From Solea solea (taxonomy: Eukaryota; Chordata; Actinopteri; Pleuronectiformes; Soleidae): 64,000 nucleotides of DNA. A model generated the notes under the pieces. It was not told where the DNA came from. It did not search any database and was given only the letters and a program-made list of their open reading frames with translations. The position numbers were made by a program, and so were the translations under genes. The stretch spans positions 22,429,964 to 22,493,963 of the forward strand of contig NC_081149.1 in NCBI RefSeq assembly GCF_958295425.1. Reading direction: 5' to 3'. This document shows, piece by piece, positions 39,045-64,000 of this stretch. Positions within the stretch are counted from its first letter, which is position 1, and every line of letters begins with the position of its first letter.

Positions 39045-39561
39045 TTATGCTTAGGTCAATAAATGAGTATTATTTATTTTGTAATAATTCATTTTAGTTC
39101 AGGTAATTAAAAGTATCAATCATGCAAATGTGCCAAGCACATCGCGGGCAAAAAAGCTGAAGCAGTTATTGCTTAAACGTGCCGCTCCGATCAACGAAAG
39201 ACAGCAGACTTTTTTTAAAGACGATTCTATACATTTAAGCTCTCATCTACAAAACCCTAAAATGTTTTGTTTGTAATAGCAATACATTTACAAATGATAA
39301 TGTAGACAAATTGCGGCATTAAAGCTCATCAGTATTTATCATCAGGCGCGAGGGCAACAGCGAGGTGAGCGCGTGTCAGATGCTAGCAAGTTAGCTCAGC
39401 ATGTTAGCAGCATCTATTTGACGAAAAATACAGAAGAAGATGACACGACAGACAACATTTTAACGGCCCTGATGCGAGACTAGACGACTACAAGCCAATA
39501 TGTCGTGTCTCAATTAGCATTTGAGGTGTTTATTAGCAGATTATATGAATTTGATACTCAC

Positions 39562-39636
39562 CACGAAACAACGCCGTTGGAAATCTGACCACACGGTGAA
39601 AAGAGAACGTTGGGCGGAAATGACGTTGTATTTATA
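39562..39636 (-). promoter_or_regulatory. rpsa: rpsa core promoter and non-coding exon 1 (TATA box, TOP-like start)
   Basis: On the minus strand TATAAATA (39629-39636) lies about 31 nt before CTCTTTTC (from 39605), a 5' terminal oligopyrimidine-like start as expected for ribosomal protein genes. The untranslated exon 39562-39605 ends at a GTGAGT donor. The coding exon begins after TTTTTTGTAG near 39034, with the ATG at 38996. TOP starts place translation under mTOR control; that is known for the class and inferred here. Confidence 0.65.
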
Positions 39637-39639
39637 CCA

Positions 39640-41618
39640 AATTTCAAGGCGTGGGATTGGTTGGTTCTTGTGAATCCGGGTTGCTGTAGTTCTGTGATCA
39701 GGCCGCCAGGTGGGGTTATCGCCAATGCGTAAGAGAGGACAGGAGCAGGTTACTAGAGGCTAAACGAGAGGTCGGATGAGTATCCCATATTAAGACAGTG
39801 GGGATGTAAATACCATATTAAGACAATGCTGAGACGCTGACTCCTCAGTGAAAGACTGACCCGTGTTGCAACTGTGTTTGCTATAGATAAAGTGTTCCAG
39901 AGATCATACTGTGTGTACACAGTTACACAACAAAACTGAGAAGATATTTCACTGAAACGTGTATTATGTGCAGTGTTGGGTATGATCGTGGATCTACAAT
40001 AGCGTTGACCAACATGTTACGGGACACTGAACAGACACTGGCAGATAAGTGGGTTAGCTGGAAATTACATGTTGATTCAAAACCTGGGTTTGTGTGAATG
40101 TCAAGGACACAAGAGGTGGTGGATCTTACAAATAAGGCCACAAAGTAGAGTGGAGCAATGTGTCACATGAGGGGTCCACATGTTTTGGAGATGTTTTCTG
40201 GAAAGGCATACACAGTAAATAAAAAACAGGCTATTGCCCTGGTGAGCCATATTTAGCGCTTCATGACATGCAATCTATTTATCTAAGTTGCAGACTCATT
40301 ACGACTAATCTCATGTTCCATGACTGATTCATTGATCAGTGATGCCCAGCCTGGAGAAACATGATGCAGAAGAAAGGCCCAATAGACAAAGATTATTCTA
40401 ATCCACTTTTTTAGCATTTGCAGGACCCTAGAGATAGGCCACCAATTATTTGTTATCTCAGAGTAAATTTTAAAAGTCAGAGTAAAAGTAGCTTACACCC
40501 TGAAAGCATCATACAAATTATTATTTTATTTTATTTTTTTTTTACCAAAGGCATACTTTCACTTGCCGGTAAGTGATGCAATGACTGGCTTTACAGGTTA
40601 TCTGCAGCAGTATACTGTAAAATATACAGTATAATGCACTTTCATGAGATAACAACCATATTATGTTTGTTATCTCATGAAAGTGCTTCTGATACTTTTA
40701 CGCCACAGTTCAAACTGAAAGCCATCACCCTGTCAGAATCTATTATACAACATACTTAAAATTCAGTTTTTAGGAAATAACTTGTTTTATATGTGATGGT
40801 TTAACTAGTTTTTAAGTTGATGTATTACATTTTCCACCAGTACTATCTGACCAATGAGTACATCCAGCCAACTAAATAACAAAACGGTGTATGCTCACAG
40901 TTAATGAGCCCTCCTGGAAATAGTATAATTCAGTAAGTCAGATTACAACAAAAACTAATACAAATGATACAAAATACTGTATTTGACCTTATTTAATGTC
41001 ATCCAGAAAAAGATCAAATACTTTAACACTGGCAAATATATGAATATTAGCAACAATGTCAAACAAATATCAAAATGTGTTATATTCTAAGGCAGATTAA
41101 TGTACTGAGAAGCACATATCTTGTTTTTTTTACAAAAATATTACAGTATAAATAACTGTGTTATCAGAAAGGCTTGAAAAGCCTCCCCAGGTTGTAAAGA
41201 TGACATGACAGAACTGGAGAGGTTAAAGTGCATTACAAAAATATGAGCTTTATCTGGGACAATGTCCTGACCTCACGATTCCCCACTGTATGTCTAAAAC
41301 AGTGGAATCCAACTGCTCACTGACATCAAACACTTTAGTAGAATGAACATTAATAGAACGTCAACATTATGTGGCATTGCACAGGCATAAAGTCGGGAAA
41401 CTGAACCTCAGCCAAAGCCCAGTGAAACACTTCACTTCACAACACTTTTGTAATGTTCGTGCAGCTCATTCAGACAAGTGTCAGCCTCCTTTGTCTGATA
41501 CTTGAAGTCATTTAAAGCATTTGACTCTTCACAGCAGCAGCAGCAGCAGCAGCAGCTCCTCAGTGACGTGACTTTCATCTTCACTTTTTTGCTACAAGCT
41601 TCTCGTCCATGTTTCTCC
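39640..41618. other. Intergenic region between rpsa and slc25a38
   Basis: AT-rich sequence upstream of rpsa and downstream of the slc25a38 stop, so part of it is slc25a38 3' UTR. The clearest structure is a perfect hairpin at 40636-40686, with a second small palindrome (TACTGTA...TACAGTA) just before it. A short CAG run lies at 41534-41557. No further gene seen. Confidence 0.5.
40636..40686. repeat. Perfect 20-bp inverted repeat with 11-nt loop
   Basis: GCACTTTCATGAGATAACAA (40636-40655) and its exact reverse complement (40667-40686) flank an 11-nt loop. The arms could be MITE ends that have lost the interior, or a transcribed hairpin. Confidence 0.9.
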
Positions 41619-44600
41619 TCAGGACTTCAGTCCAATGTGGTTCATCATCTTCTCGTACACTGTCCACGCCATGGCGGCCATCATGGTCCTCCTGAGTGAC
41701 CGAGGGACTGCCCCCCTGAAGAAGCCCTGGAGGCCATTTTCCTTTTAAAAGAGGACAGTGGTCAGGAGGACTCATTAAGACAAACCTGTCACTCTATGTG
41801 CTAAACAATTTAAACACCAATCCGTTCAACTGAAAATGCAACTTTAAAATAAATGTTAAAGCTGTAGTGTGTAGCTTTTTGATATAAAAGAATGTCTTAG
41901 AGTTCACACAATGCTGATTAAGCCCACAGACTTTATGTGTGTTTGCTATTTTTTTTTTTTTTAGATACTTTATTAATCCCCTTAGGGAAATTATTCTCAG
42001 TCTCAGAGCGACTGATATTCTCTGCATTTGACCCATCCTAGAATTAGGAGCAGTGGGCTGCCACACTGAGTAGCGCCCGGGGAGCATTGGGAGTTGGGTA
42101 CCTTGCTCAGGGGTACCCCAGCCCTTTTTTGGATTTGAACCAGCGACCTTCCGGTTACAAGTCAAGTTCCATTTCCACTTGGCCACGGGCTGCCCAAGAT
42201 GTGTTTCCATCATGGTACAGATCGGTTTGGTACAGTACGGTGCGGTATGGAACGGTAAAGTCCTAGGTCAGGCTTGCATTTGACTGACAACACTTGGTAG
42301 TGTAGCGTGACATTGTACCGGTGCACAACATTGAACTCGAAACAACAGCCAACAACACAATGTACAAGGGAGTAACGCTTTTCTGTCGCCCAATCAGCTC
42401 AAACTCGTACTGTACCATTACTCTGGTACCTAGGGAAGGGCACACTAGTTTACTAGTGTAGCTGTAGGAATTAAAGTAGTGCGATACTAAAACTAAAATA
42501 GAGAAAACAGTTGGAATATGGACCTAGATTTGTCTTTTCAGAATTTTTTCAGGTTCAGCTGACGTGTGAGCTTAGTGTGGGGTGGTAGAAATACAAGCAG
42601 TGTTTTGGCCGCATACGTTACATACTGGCGGTTTAATATAATAAAAGTATAATTTTGACCTGAGTAAAAGAGGAGTGAGATAGTTACCATATAGATGTAT
42701 CTGATAGCTTCTGCCGTCCTCAGCTGGGGATTCACTTGGACCTGAGTTTTGACCACATCAGCCGGTTGAGTGAGCAGTGAGGCCAACACACCCGCCAGGA
42801 TCCCACAGCTGAAGTTAGCCAGGGGGGCCACAGGAGACATTCTGATTTCTTTATTGTATGAAGAGACAGATGGTCATTAAAGACAACAACAGGACGGACT
42901 GTATTGCAATTTTTCATGTAAATGTCTGTCGAAAAACATGTCTTCATTATCACTGTGTGGGCCTTTTACTAACCCTCTGGCAGGAAGGCCTTGCTCTGAC
43001 TGTAGAACATGACGTAGATACCAGAGAAGGGGACGTCTCTGAGGAGAGTGGCCATGAGGCCAGAGAACAGAGCGGCAGGACCCTCAGTCTGACACACACT
43101 GCGCAGAGCTCCAGTCACACTCCTATAACCGTACCTGCCACACTGAAGCACAGTGACGCAACCAGTCAGTTTACTTTATTACGCACACATATTTATTCAG
43201 TTATAATGCCTAAATATTACATGTAAAAGTATAACAGTCATAACAGAATAAAGGAACAATATCCACTTTCAAACAATTCTTATAGAAAATTGTGATTTCA
43301 GCTTTAAATGTGAATAGTTTTGCAGATTTGAGTTTCTTTACTCCTCCATGACCAGTAGCTGAATATCTTTGGTTTGTAGACAAGACATATTTTTTAGGTT
43401 TGAGAAACACTGAGCCAAATAATCAATTCAGAAAATAAACAACATATTTATCAATAAAATAAAAATAACTGTAAGCTCCAGGGCTAGGCTGGCTGGAGCA
43501 CATTAAGGTTACTTTTTAAGGGCACAGAAATCCAATTGTCACTTCTGATTTCCAATGAGATTTGAGTCACTTCAGAACGTGGTCCTGGATCAGATACTGT
43601 ATATACTGTCTATCCAACATGTAGTCATGTGACATGAGTAAGAACAGTCATATCAGACTCCATGAAGCTTTTTGCCTTTTGTATTCATTAAATCTGTATT
43701 TATTGTATAATAATCTGAATCAGAATTTATTTGGAAGCAAATAATATGATAAGGGGACACGTCTGACAAAACAGGTTTTGAGACACTAGTATAAAAAAAA
43801 ATACACGTGTACATGCAATGCACACACATTCTTGTCCGTGCTTACTTCAAAGCGTGCCTTGATGACAGTGACGGGCAACATGAAGACCCCCGCCACCGCC
43901 CGGGCCCCTCCTCCCAGCAGCATGGCCTCCACGGCTCCTGGGCTGCTGTCCTGAAAGAAGTGCTGCTTCAGAGAGTAGTACGTGCTGAAGTAGATGCCCA
44001 CACCTGGGATGGTCCGAACAAATGACTAGAAGATCACACACAGAAGAGAGAGAGAGAGAGAGAGAGAACTGAGTCAGAAACAGATACATTTTTAATACAT
44101 AATGAAGATTTTTTGTAAGGATGGAGAAAATGTGTGGTTGAGCCAATAGGATAAATACTGGTATCAGTCTGATACTGGTCACAATCCCTGGACCGGATAT
44201 TGGAAACCGTATGTTCCAAAAGCACAAAATACCACATAAATGCTTTATTAAGCACAGAAAAATACTGGCTGTTTATTACTTAGTTACAGGAGCAGAATAC
44301 TACACAGTTGGAACATTATGTTTTTGAAGTTACATTACTTAATACAACTGTTAATCATCTTGTTGCCCCACCTTTCCTCTCTCCCCCTCCTTTCACCCCA
44401 ACCGGGTGAGTCCGATTTCTTAGAGTGAATTATTTTTTTCCTCACTGACACCCAGTGCTTGTTGATTTGTTGGGTTTCTTTTCTCTTGTGTTTTTAACAC
44501 TTTGTGTTTCAAAATAAACTGACTGTATCGGACTGATTACGGCATCATAGATATTTAAGGCTGATATCTGTATCACTGTTGGACATGAAAAAGTAGCATG

Positions 44601-45244
44601 AAGCCATCCTTAGTTATGAGTAGCAGGAGAGAGTTCTAACCGCTGAAACTCCTTTCCACAGTCCCAGCAGCTTCTCTGTCCGCACCACACTCAGGAGCAC
44701 AGTCACCATCCCCACTCTGCCTGAACTGGAAGAGAAACATTCAATCATGAAAAGTGCATGTGTGACACAAGACACAACGTTTCTGTTCCCTTTTTTTTAA
44801 GAGGTCTCGTAGCACGTTATGCAACACTGATAACCGTCTACATGTGATAAACTCACCCAGGCTTTGTGCTGCTCTGCAGCGTCTGCAGACGAGTCTTAAC
44901 CAGGTCAAGAGGCTGGAAGAGCAGTGTGGAGCAGGTCCCGCTGAGAGAACCACACATGAAGGCCTTGATGACCGGGTGAGCCTGAAGTCATAAACAAACA
45001 CAAAAGCAAAGGAAAATCAGTGAAAGAAGGGTAAAAATAGTGTTCGCCGTGTGCCACAGTGGTCAGTGGTGTCTTTGACTGGATGCCCTGACCTCCACTT
45101 AGTTATGTAATGACAACGACGTTCCCGCTGCTCAAACCAAAAAAGGGTGAAAGGAAATCACCACAACCATTGATTCTTATCAGGTTCAAAGAGCACATAA
45201 TTATATCATTATTCCAAATGTGAACTCACCAGCGTCAGCTCCAT
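41619..45244 (-). CDS. slc25a38: Mitochondrial glycine transporter SLC25A38
   Basis: SLC25A38 imports glycine into mitochondria for the first step of haem synthesis. Coding exons in order: 45230-45244, 44857-44981, 44641-44716, 43846-44025, 42974-43142, 42688-42848, 41619-41741; 849 nt, 282 aa. Three mitochondrial-carrier repeats are visible with signatures QPLDLVKTR (about residue 29), [11 protein letters not shown] (about 123; the acidic residue is absent, as in the family) and QPADVVKTQ (about 217). The C-terminus [20 protein letters not shown] then S matches the human protein. Phase, not the first AG, decides two acceptors: 44716 (second of two close AGs) and 42848. Untranslated exon(s) upstream were not placed. 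Confidence 0.93.
41950..42195 (-). mobile_element. tRNA-derived SINE in an slc25a38 intron
   Basis: On the minus strand the head GGGCAGCCCGTGGCCAAGTGG carries an A box and GGTTCAAATCC a B box. The body includes GCTCCCCGGGCGCTACTCAG and the 3' end is GGGGATTAATAAAGTATCTA, followed by an A run. This layout matches an abundant fish SINE family. TGTGTTT flanks both sides and may be part of a target duplication. Confidence 0.8.
42196..42440. mobile_element. Possible MITE next to the SINE
   Basis: The stretch begins with GGTACAGATCGGTTTGGTAC and a run of CGGT-type repeats (TACGGTGCGGTATGGAACGG) and ends with related words TACTGTACCATT and CTCTGGTACC in the opposite sense. This suggests decayed inverted ends. 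I cannot name a family. Confidence 0.3.
44047..44068. repeat. (AG)n microsatellite in an slc25a38 intron
   Basis: Short AG tract just upstream (in transcript sense) of the acceptor at 44026-44027, where it reads as a CT run. Confidence 0.95.
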
Positions 45245-47840
45245 TGTGATCCGAGGCAAATGATTCCTACAAAGATAAGAAATTAGAAATCATTACAAAG
45301 CAGTCTCTCAGTAATAAGGTCAGTCCACTACACACTGCAGTTTGCACCCAGGGAGTTTTTCCTGAAAGTAACGGGACAACGGGCTCAGCCGTGCTAATAC
45401 ATTGATCGCCTGACTGAAATTGTGCTTCTTCTTATTTGCAACCGCCTGACTCAGCACACGGCTACTCATTAACTTACCGAAGATCATCCTGCTGAATATT
45501 AAGATGAGTGAGTGTTTGCCGTATGCTTTTCACGTGAGTGTGAACACATGAGGAATTAGCGCAGTCTGTGTGGATGCCTTAAGAAGTCTGGTAACGATGT
45601 GTGTTTACTTTTCTGAATTATATTTCTGTTGTCTCTGAGAGAGCAGGTTTAGCTACAGATTTTCCCCCCAATCTTTTTCTGTGTTTCCGCATCAAGTAAA
45701 AGACATTTTCATGACAAAGACATCTCAGCTGAAGGAGTAGGTGCAGTTACGCGGGTAAACGATGATTAAGTGAGTTTATTTTTTACATTATGACAAAATC
45801 TGAGGACAATTTATATTAATTATAGCTCCTATGTGTCATCAAGCCATATGTTAGACATGCCTGAAAAAATCCTGAAAAGAAAGAGTGGAGAGAAACTGCT
45901 CTCATAATTCCTTTCTCCACATTTGTCTTGACTTTAAACTACTAACACATTTGTACTGATGCATTTACTACCAGCCAAAGAAGTAGAATAATTGCATTTT
46001 TTGTGTTTCCATAAGGAATACTACTTACAAGGCAGTTCAAAGACATCATGCTCCAACTAGTAAACAAATATTCAGCTTCTTTAAAGAAGAAATAACCAGC
46101 CTGCAACATGACTCAGTTAAAATGCTGTTGCTTCTTTTATTTTATTTTTTATCATCTGGGCTTCATAATGAAGTACTTATGTAATATTTAGGGATAGTAT
46201 TAGGATTTCACATTATTCTGATCCAGTGGTTTTGACCAATACTGGACCAACGTGGAGTGGATTATATCAGCTCATCAGACAATAAAAGCCGTAAAAACTG
46301 CCTTATAGACAGAAACAAGTCCACGATAAGAAGTACATTCTTATCTGGACATTGTGTTCAGATGGAAACACGTCAATGAAACACTGTGTTGGCTATAAAA
46401 TAAAAATAAAATTACCAAATTGTTATTTACAGAGTCATTTGTAAAGACTACATTTATAGACAATAGTAATAATTATTCTGATCAATCTTAATATAACAGT
46501 TAGTCTTTGATAATATGGACAAATTATTTAAATTCAATGCTATCACTTGGCACAATGTCACTTGCTAATGCACAAATATAGGCGTTGAAAGTTTCTGCAG
46601 GATTTAGAAAGAGGCTCAAATGTTGAATTCTGAATATTTTGTCTAGTTTTGTATCGTATCCAGTGAGATTGTTGCAGGTCTGCAGCCATTAAACGAGTAT
46701 ACAGTAACGGTACAGTATGCGGTAAACGGGTGATAAACGGACAATACCTGACAGGCTCCAGGAGTGTCACTTCTTTTTCAAAATAAAAGAAGTGAGGAGA
46801 TTTCTTCTTCGTCCTCCTCTGACAGACACACGGACGGTCCTCAACACAGACTCTATGACCTCACTCCTCCACAAATGTCAACCTTTTTCTGTCTTTCAGT
46901 GTCACCGTGACTCTGTACCGTCGTTACCGTCAAACCCGCTCATTCACCACTGTCTGTCTGTCCGTCTGTCTGTCTGACCTTAAACCAGCCGGTTCCTGTT
47001 TTACTGCAAAGCGCGAGACCGGTGTGACGAAGCCCCGCCCACGACAGCAACCTTCTACTCTGATTGGCTGACGCGTTGTGAATATTAAAGAGGCAAACTG
47101 TTGCACTGACAATGTGACACAGGTCAAATACTGTAGGAGTATCCACCATTTGTTTAATGACTGTCATATGAGTTCTCAGTTTAAAACAGGAATATAAAAA
47201 AAGAATATTATTATTATTTGATGTGTAAGACGCTTGTTAACGATTTTTAAAAGATGATATTTTATAATTACACAGCAGTTTCGAAGCTTGTTTCTCACAC
47301 AAAGTAAATACCAGGATATAAACATTGTGAAATAAAAACACTGAAATGCGGATAAATACAAGCAGAAAAAGCAGTGCCTTTACATAGAAACAGTACTTTT
47401 CTAACTGTACTTACTAACTTTCACCACGGACTGTTATTTACGAATACCAGGGATATTAACGTCTATATTTAGCCGGTTGAACACATCAGTTTTGCGCATC
47501 ATTAGTTAAAAAGTTAACGTTAGCTTTTTTAAACAGCTTGACTCATATATGTATACCCTCTTCCACTCATGTCATGAAACCTAGAACAGAAATATCATTA
47601 TTATAACACAAGACTATTAGATACTCAAGAGAATTCTCACCCAAAGTGTCGCCGTCCGTGTTTATTATATTTTTACTCTATGGTGAAACCGGTTAGGACC
47701 TGATTGTGGTCCAATAGCCCCTCGTGGGAAAGCCCGACTGCCCTCTGCTGGTGCGAATGCATAGTTAACACAAGGTTTTAGACTTCTCACACATTCACAA
47801 ACCTTGTCTTAAGACATAAAAACACGGATAATCGTGTAGC
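45245..47840. other. slc25a38: Upstream region of slc25a38; no gene recognised
   Basis: Contains the 5' UTR part of the first coding exon (to about 45267, preceded by a TTTGTAG acceptor). The region near 46750-46980, with a TCTG repeat at 46952-46975, is a plausible promoter by its higher GC content, but no start could be fixed. The rest is AT-rich and featureless to my reading. Confidence 0.4.
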
Positions 47841-49293
47841 AGTTTAGAAAGCCTCTTTATTTGCAATAATTCCAACATTTCACAACATGATTTCCATTCC
47901 AGAGGTGCACTCAGACCAACATTACTAAAAATGAGGAGATGCAGGTTCTTTTGTCTTTTAAGTTTCTTTTTTTTTTGTTTTTTAAGTGCGTTAGAAGCAA
48001 TCGTTTTCACTTATGAACCGTTATTCTTTAGGTAACAAATTCCTCTCACTTTCCAGCAGTGTGAGCCAAAAGCTGCCCCTGGGCACAACCTGATAAGGGT
48101 TTAATATCGAGACATGGGCTTGTTCACCTGATGAGCATGTCTATGTGAAGCTTTACAGGCCAGTCAGACGACAGTGAACATAGGTTAGAGTAACATATCC
48201 TTAATCTGCCTTTGGTCCGTTACACCCTCGACTGCGTCTCCCTCAGCAAGCTGTGCCCTGAGAATACAGTGTGTGCTGTGAGTATTTAACTACCCCACCA
48301 CCCCATTCAACTTCACCCTGAACATAACAAAAACACTGATAGTGAGAAACATAAAAATCAATGCATGTCCAGAAATAAGCCAACATCCCCGCCCAGTGGA
48401 AATTCTGCTGCGTTTGAGGCCTTAGTGTGTGTGCGTGCGTGTGTGTGCGCTGGCTACACGAGCACATGCACAATTTTTCCCAAAGAATCTCCGTCAATTA
48501 AACGTTTCAATTAAACACACAACTGCAGTGGTTAATGATGTCGAGGCTAAAGTTTCCTTACCATGTCAGTGCAAAATTAAGATATTTCAGCACAGTCACA
48601 ATCAAATGCCTTCAATATGCGTCAATGAGTCTGATCCGTTACTTGAAATTTGCCTCAAATTTTCCACATGAAATGTGTGTAACAAATTATTAAGTCCAAA
48701 AGCATAGTCTCAAGTGCTAATTGCAGCTAAATTGGTAGAATACATTTCAGCATATAAACCTTCATTATAAACTGAGGCAAGAGCGCAAGCGTAATAAACA
48801 TGAAGCACTTCCATTCTTAACCATTATAAAAACTTCAGCATAAAATACATTTCTATAGATCGAGATATTACTTTGGTCCCCTTCCAGTAATCGGTCTTCA
48901 TTTGTTTATACTTCTTTGTTTTCTCTTTCTTCAATTAGAAAAATAGATCCTTGATCAGGACTATCAGAACTGGAATGTTTCCTTATAAAAATATCATTTT
49001 TTGCTTCTTTAAATTTTCCCAGAGAATGTAAAATGAAACAAACAAAAATTTGGCCCGGAAATAACGTGTGTATTCATCAGCATGTGATTGTCCCAAGTTT
49101 ACTGGCTTCTGTACTTGTGTGTGAGTGTGTTAAGAATGCATAGATTGTCGATGTTAAAGAGATCAGAGTGTCACGTGGTTTGTGTCGAGTGTGCTCCTCC
49201 CTGTTCAGCAGGTACAGTAATGTGTGCTTGTGTGTATTTGGATCTGTCTATTTATGATGCAGTTCTAACAAATCAAAGTGTTGTGGTGGCTGC
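47840..49293 (-). other. myh14: myh14 3' UTR
   Basis: Downstream of the myosin stop codon on the minus strand. AATAAA (minus strand) at 47856-47861 is a good polyadenylation signal, giving a 3' UTR of about 1.45 kb. A (TG)n-like stretch lies near 48426-48450. No open reading frame here resembles a protein. Confidence 0.55.
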
Positions 49294-63795
<14,502 letters not shown>

Positions 63796-64000
63796 CTGCA
63801 AAATACAAATGTGCAATGTTTAACTATGCACCTTCTGCACAACAGTTCTGCATACACACAAGCAGCACGTTATCGCCACAGTGCATTGAGTTTGTCTCGG
63901 TATAGCAGGATGTACATTAGCCACAGACAGGAAGTGAATATCCGGCTTCCAAAAAGTGGAAAGAGACGTTAGCAGATTTCAAACTAATCAGTTAATTACC

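Overview
The window is genomic DNA of a ray-finned fish, probably a spiny-rayed (percomorph) teleost. Evidence: intron-dense genes with GT-AG splice sites, AT-rich noncoding DNA, many dinucleotide repeats, tRNA-derived SINEs and MITEs of the kinds found in percomorph genomes, and vertebrate gene neighbourhoods (hook2 beside trir as on human 19p13; rpsa beside slc25a38 as on human 3p22). No prokaryotic, CRISPR, phage or viral gene was seen.

Layout. 31-8902 (+): the 3' part of hook2 (12 exons, the last 342 codons), whose last intron holds a 1.3-kb array of a 38-bp minisatellite, followed by a 1.6-kb 3' UTR. 10547-19830: a 9-kb expansion of the same 38-bp family. It runs in one direction to about 13.96 kb and in the opposite direction after that, and carries three copies of one SINE. 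19835-20180: a damaged copy of the hook2 last exon. 21256-22143 (+): trir, complete, 3 coding exons. 23101-34242 (-): a ubinuclein gene, best matched to ubn2, 17 coding exons, 1183 aa. 36824-39605 (-): rpsa with its TATA/TOP-type promoter and two intronic H/ACA snoRNAs. 41619-45244 (-): slc25a38, 7 coding exons. 49294-63795 (-): a non-muscle myosin II heavy chain, best matched to myh14; 37 exons are visible and its 5' end lies beyond the right edge.

The genes are housekeeping or cytoskeletal: a dynein adaptor (hook2), an RNA-processing nuclease (trir), an H3.3 chaperone subunit (ubn2), a ribosomal protein hosting snoRNAs (rpsa), a mitochondrial glycine carrier (slc25a38) and a motor protein (myh14). 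They do not form a pathway. I assembled the exon chains by hand from splice sites and checked that every reading-frame phase closes across each gene.

The most unusual locus is hook2 to trir: a palindromically arranged 38-bp satellite with higher-order repeats and a hairpin at its axis, SINE copies at a shared junction on both sides, and a duplicated, frame-shifted terminal exon with an intact splice acceptor. hook2 also has a 6-nt microexon.
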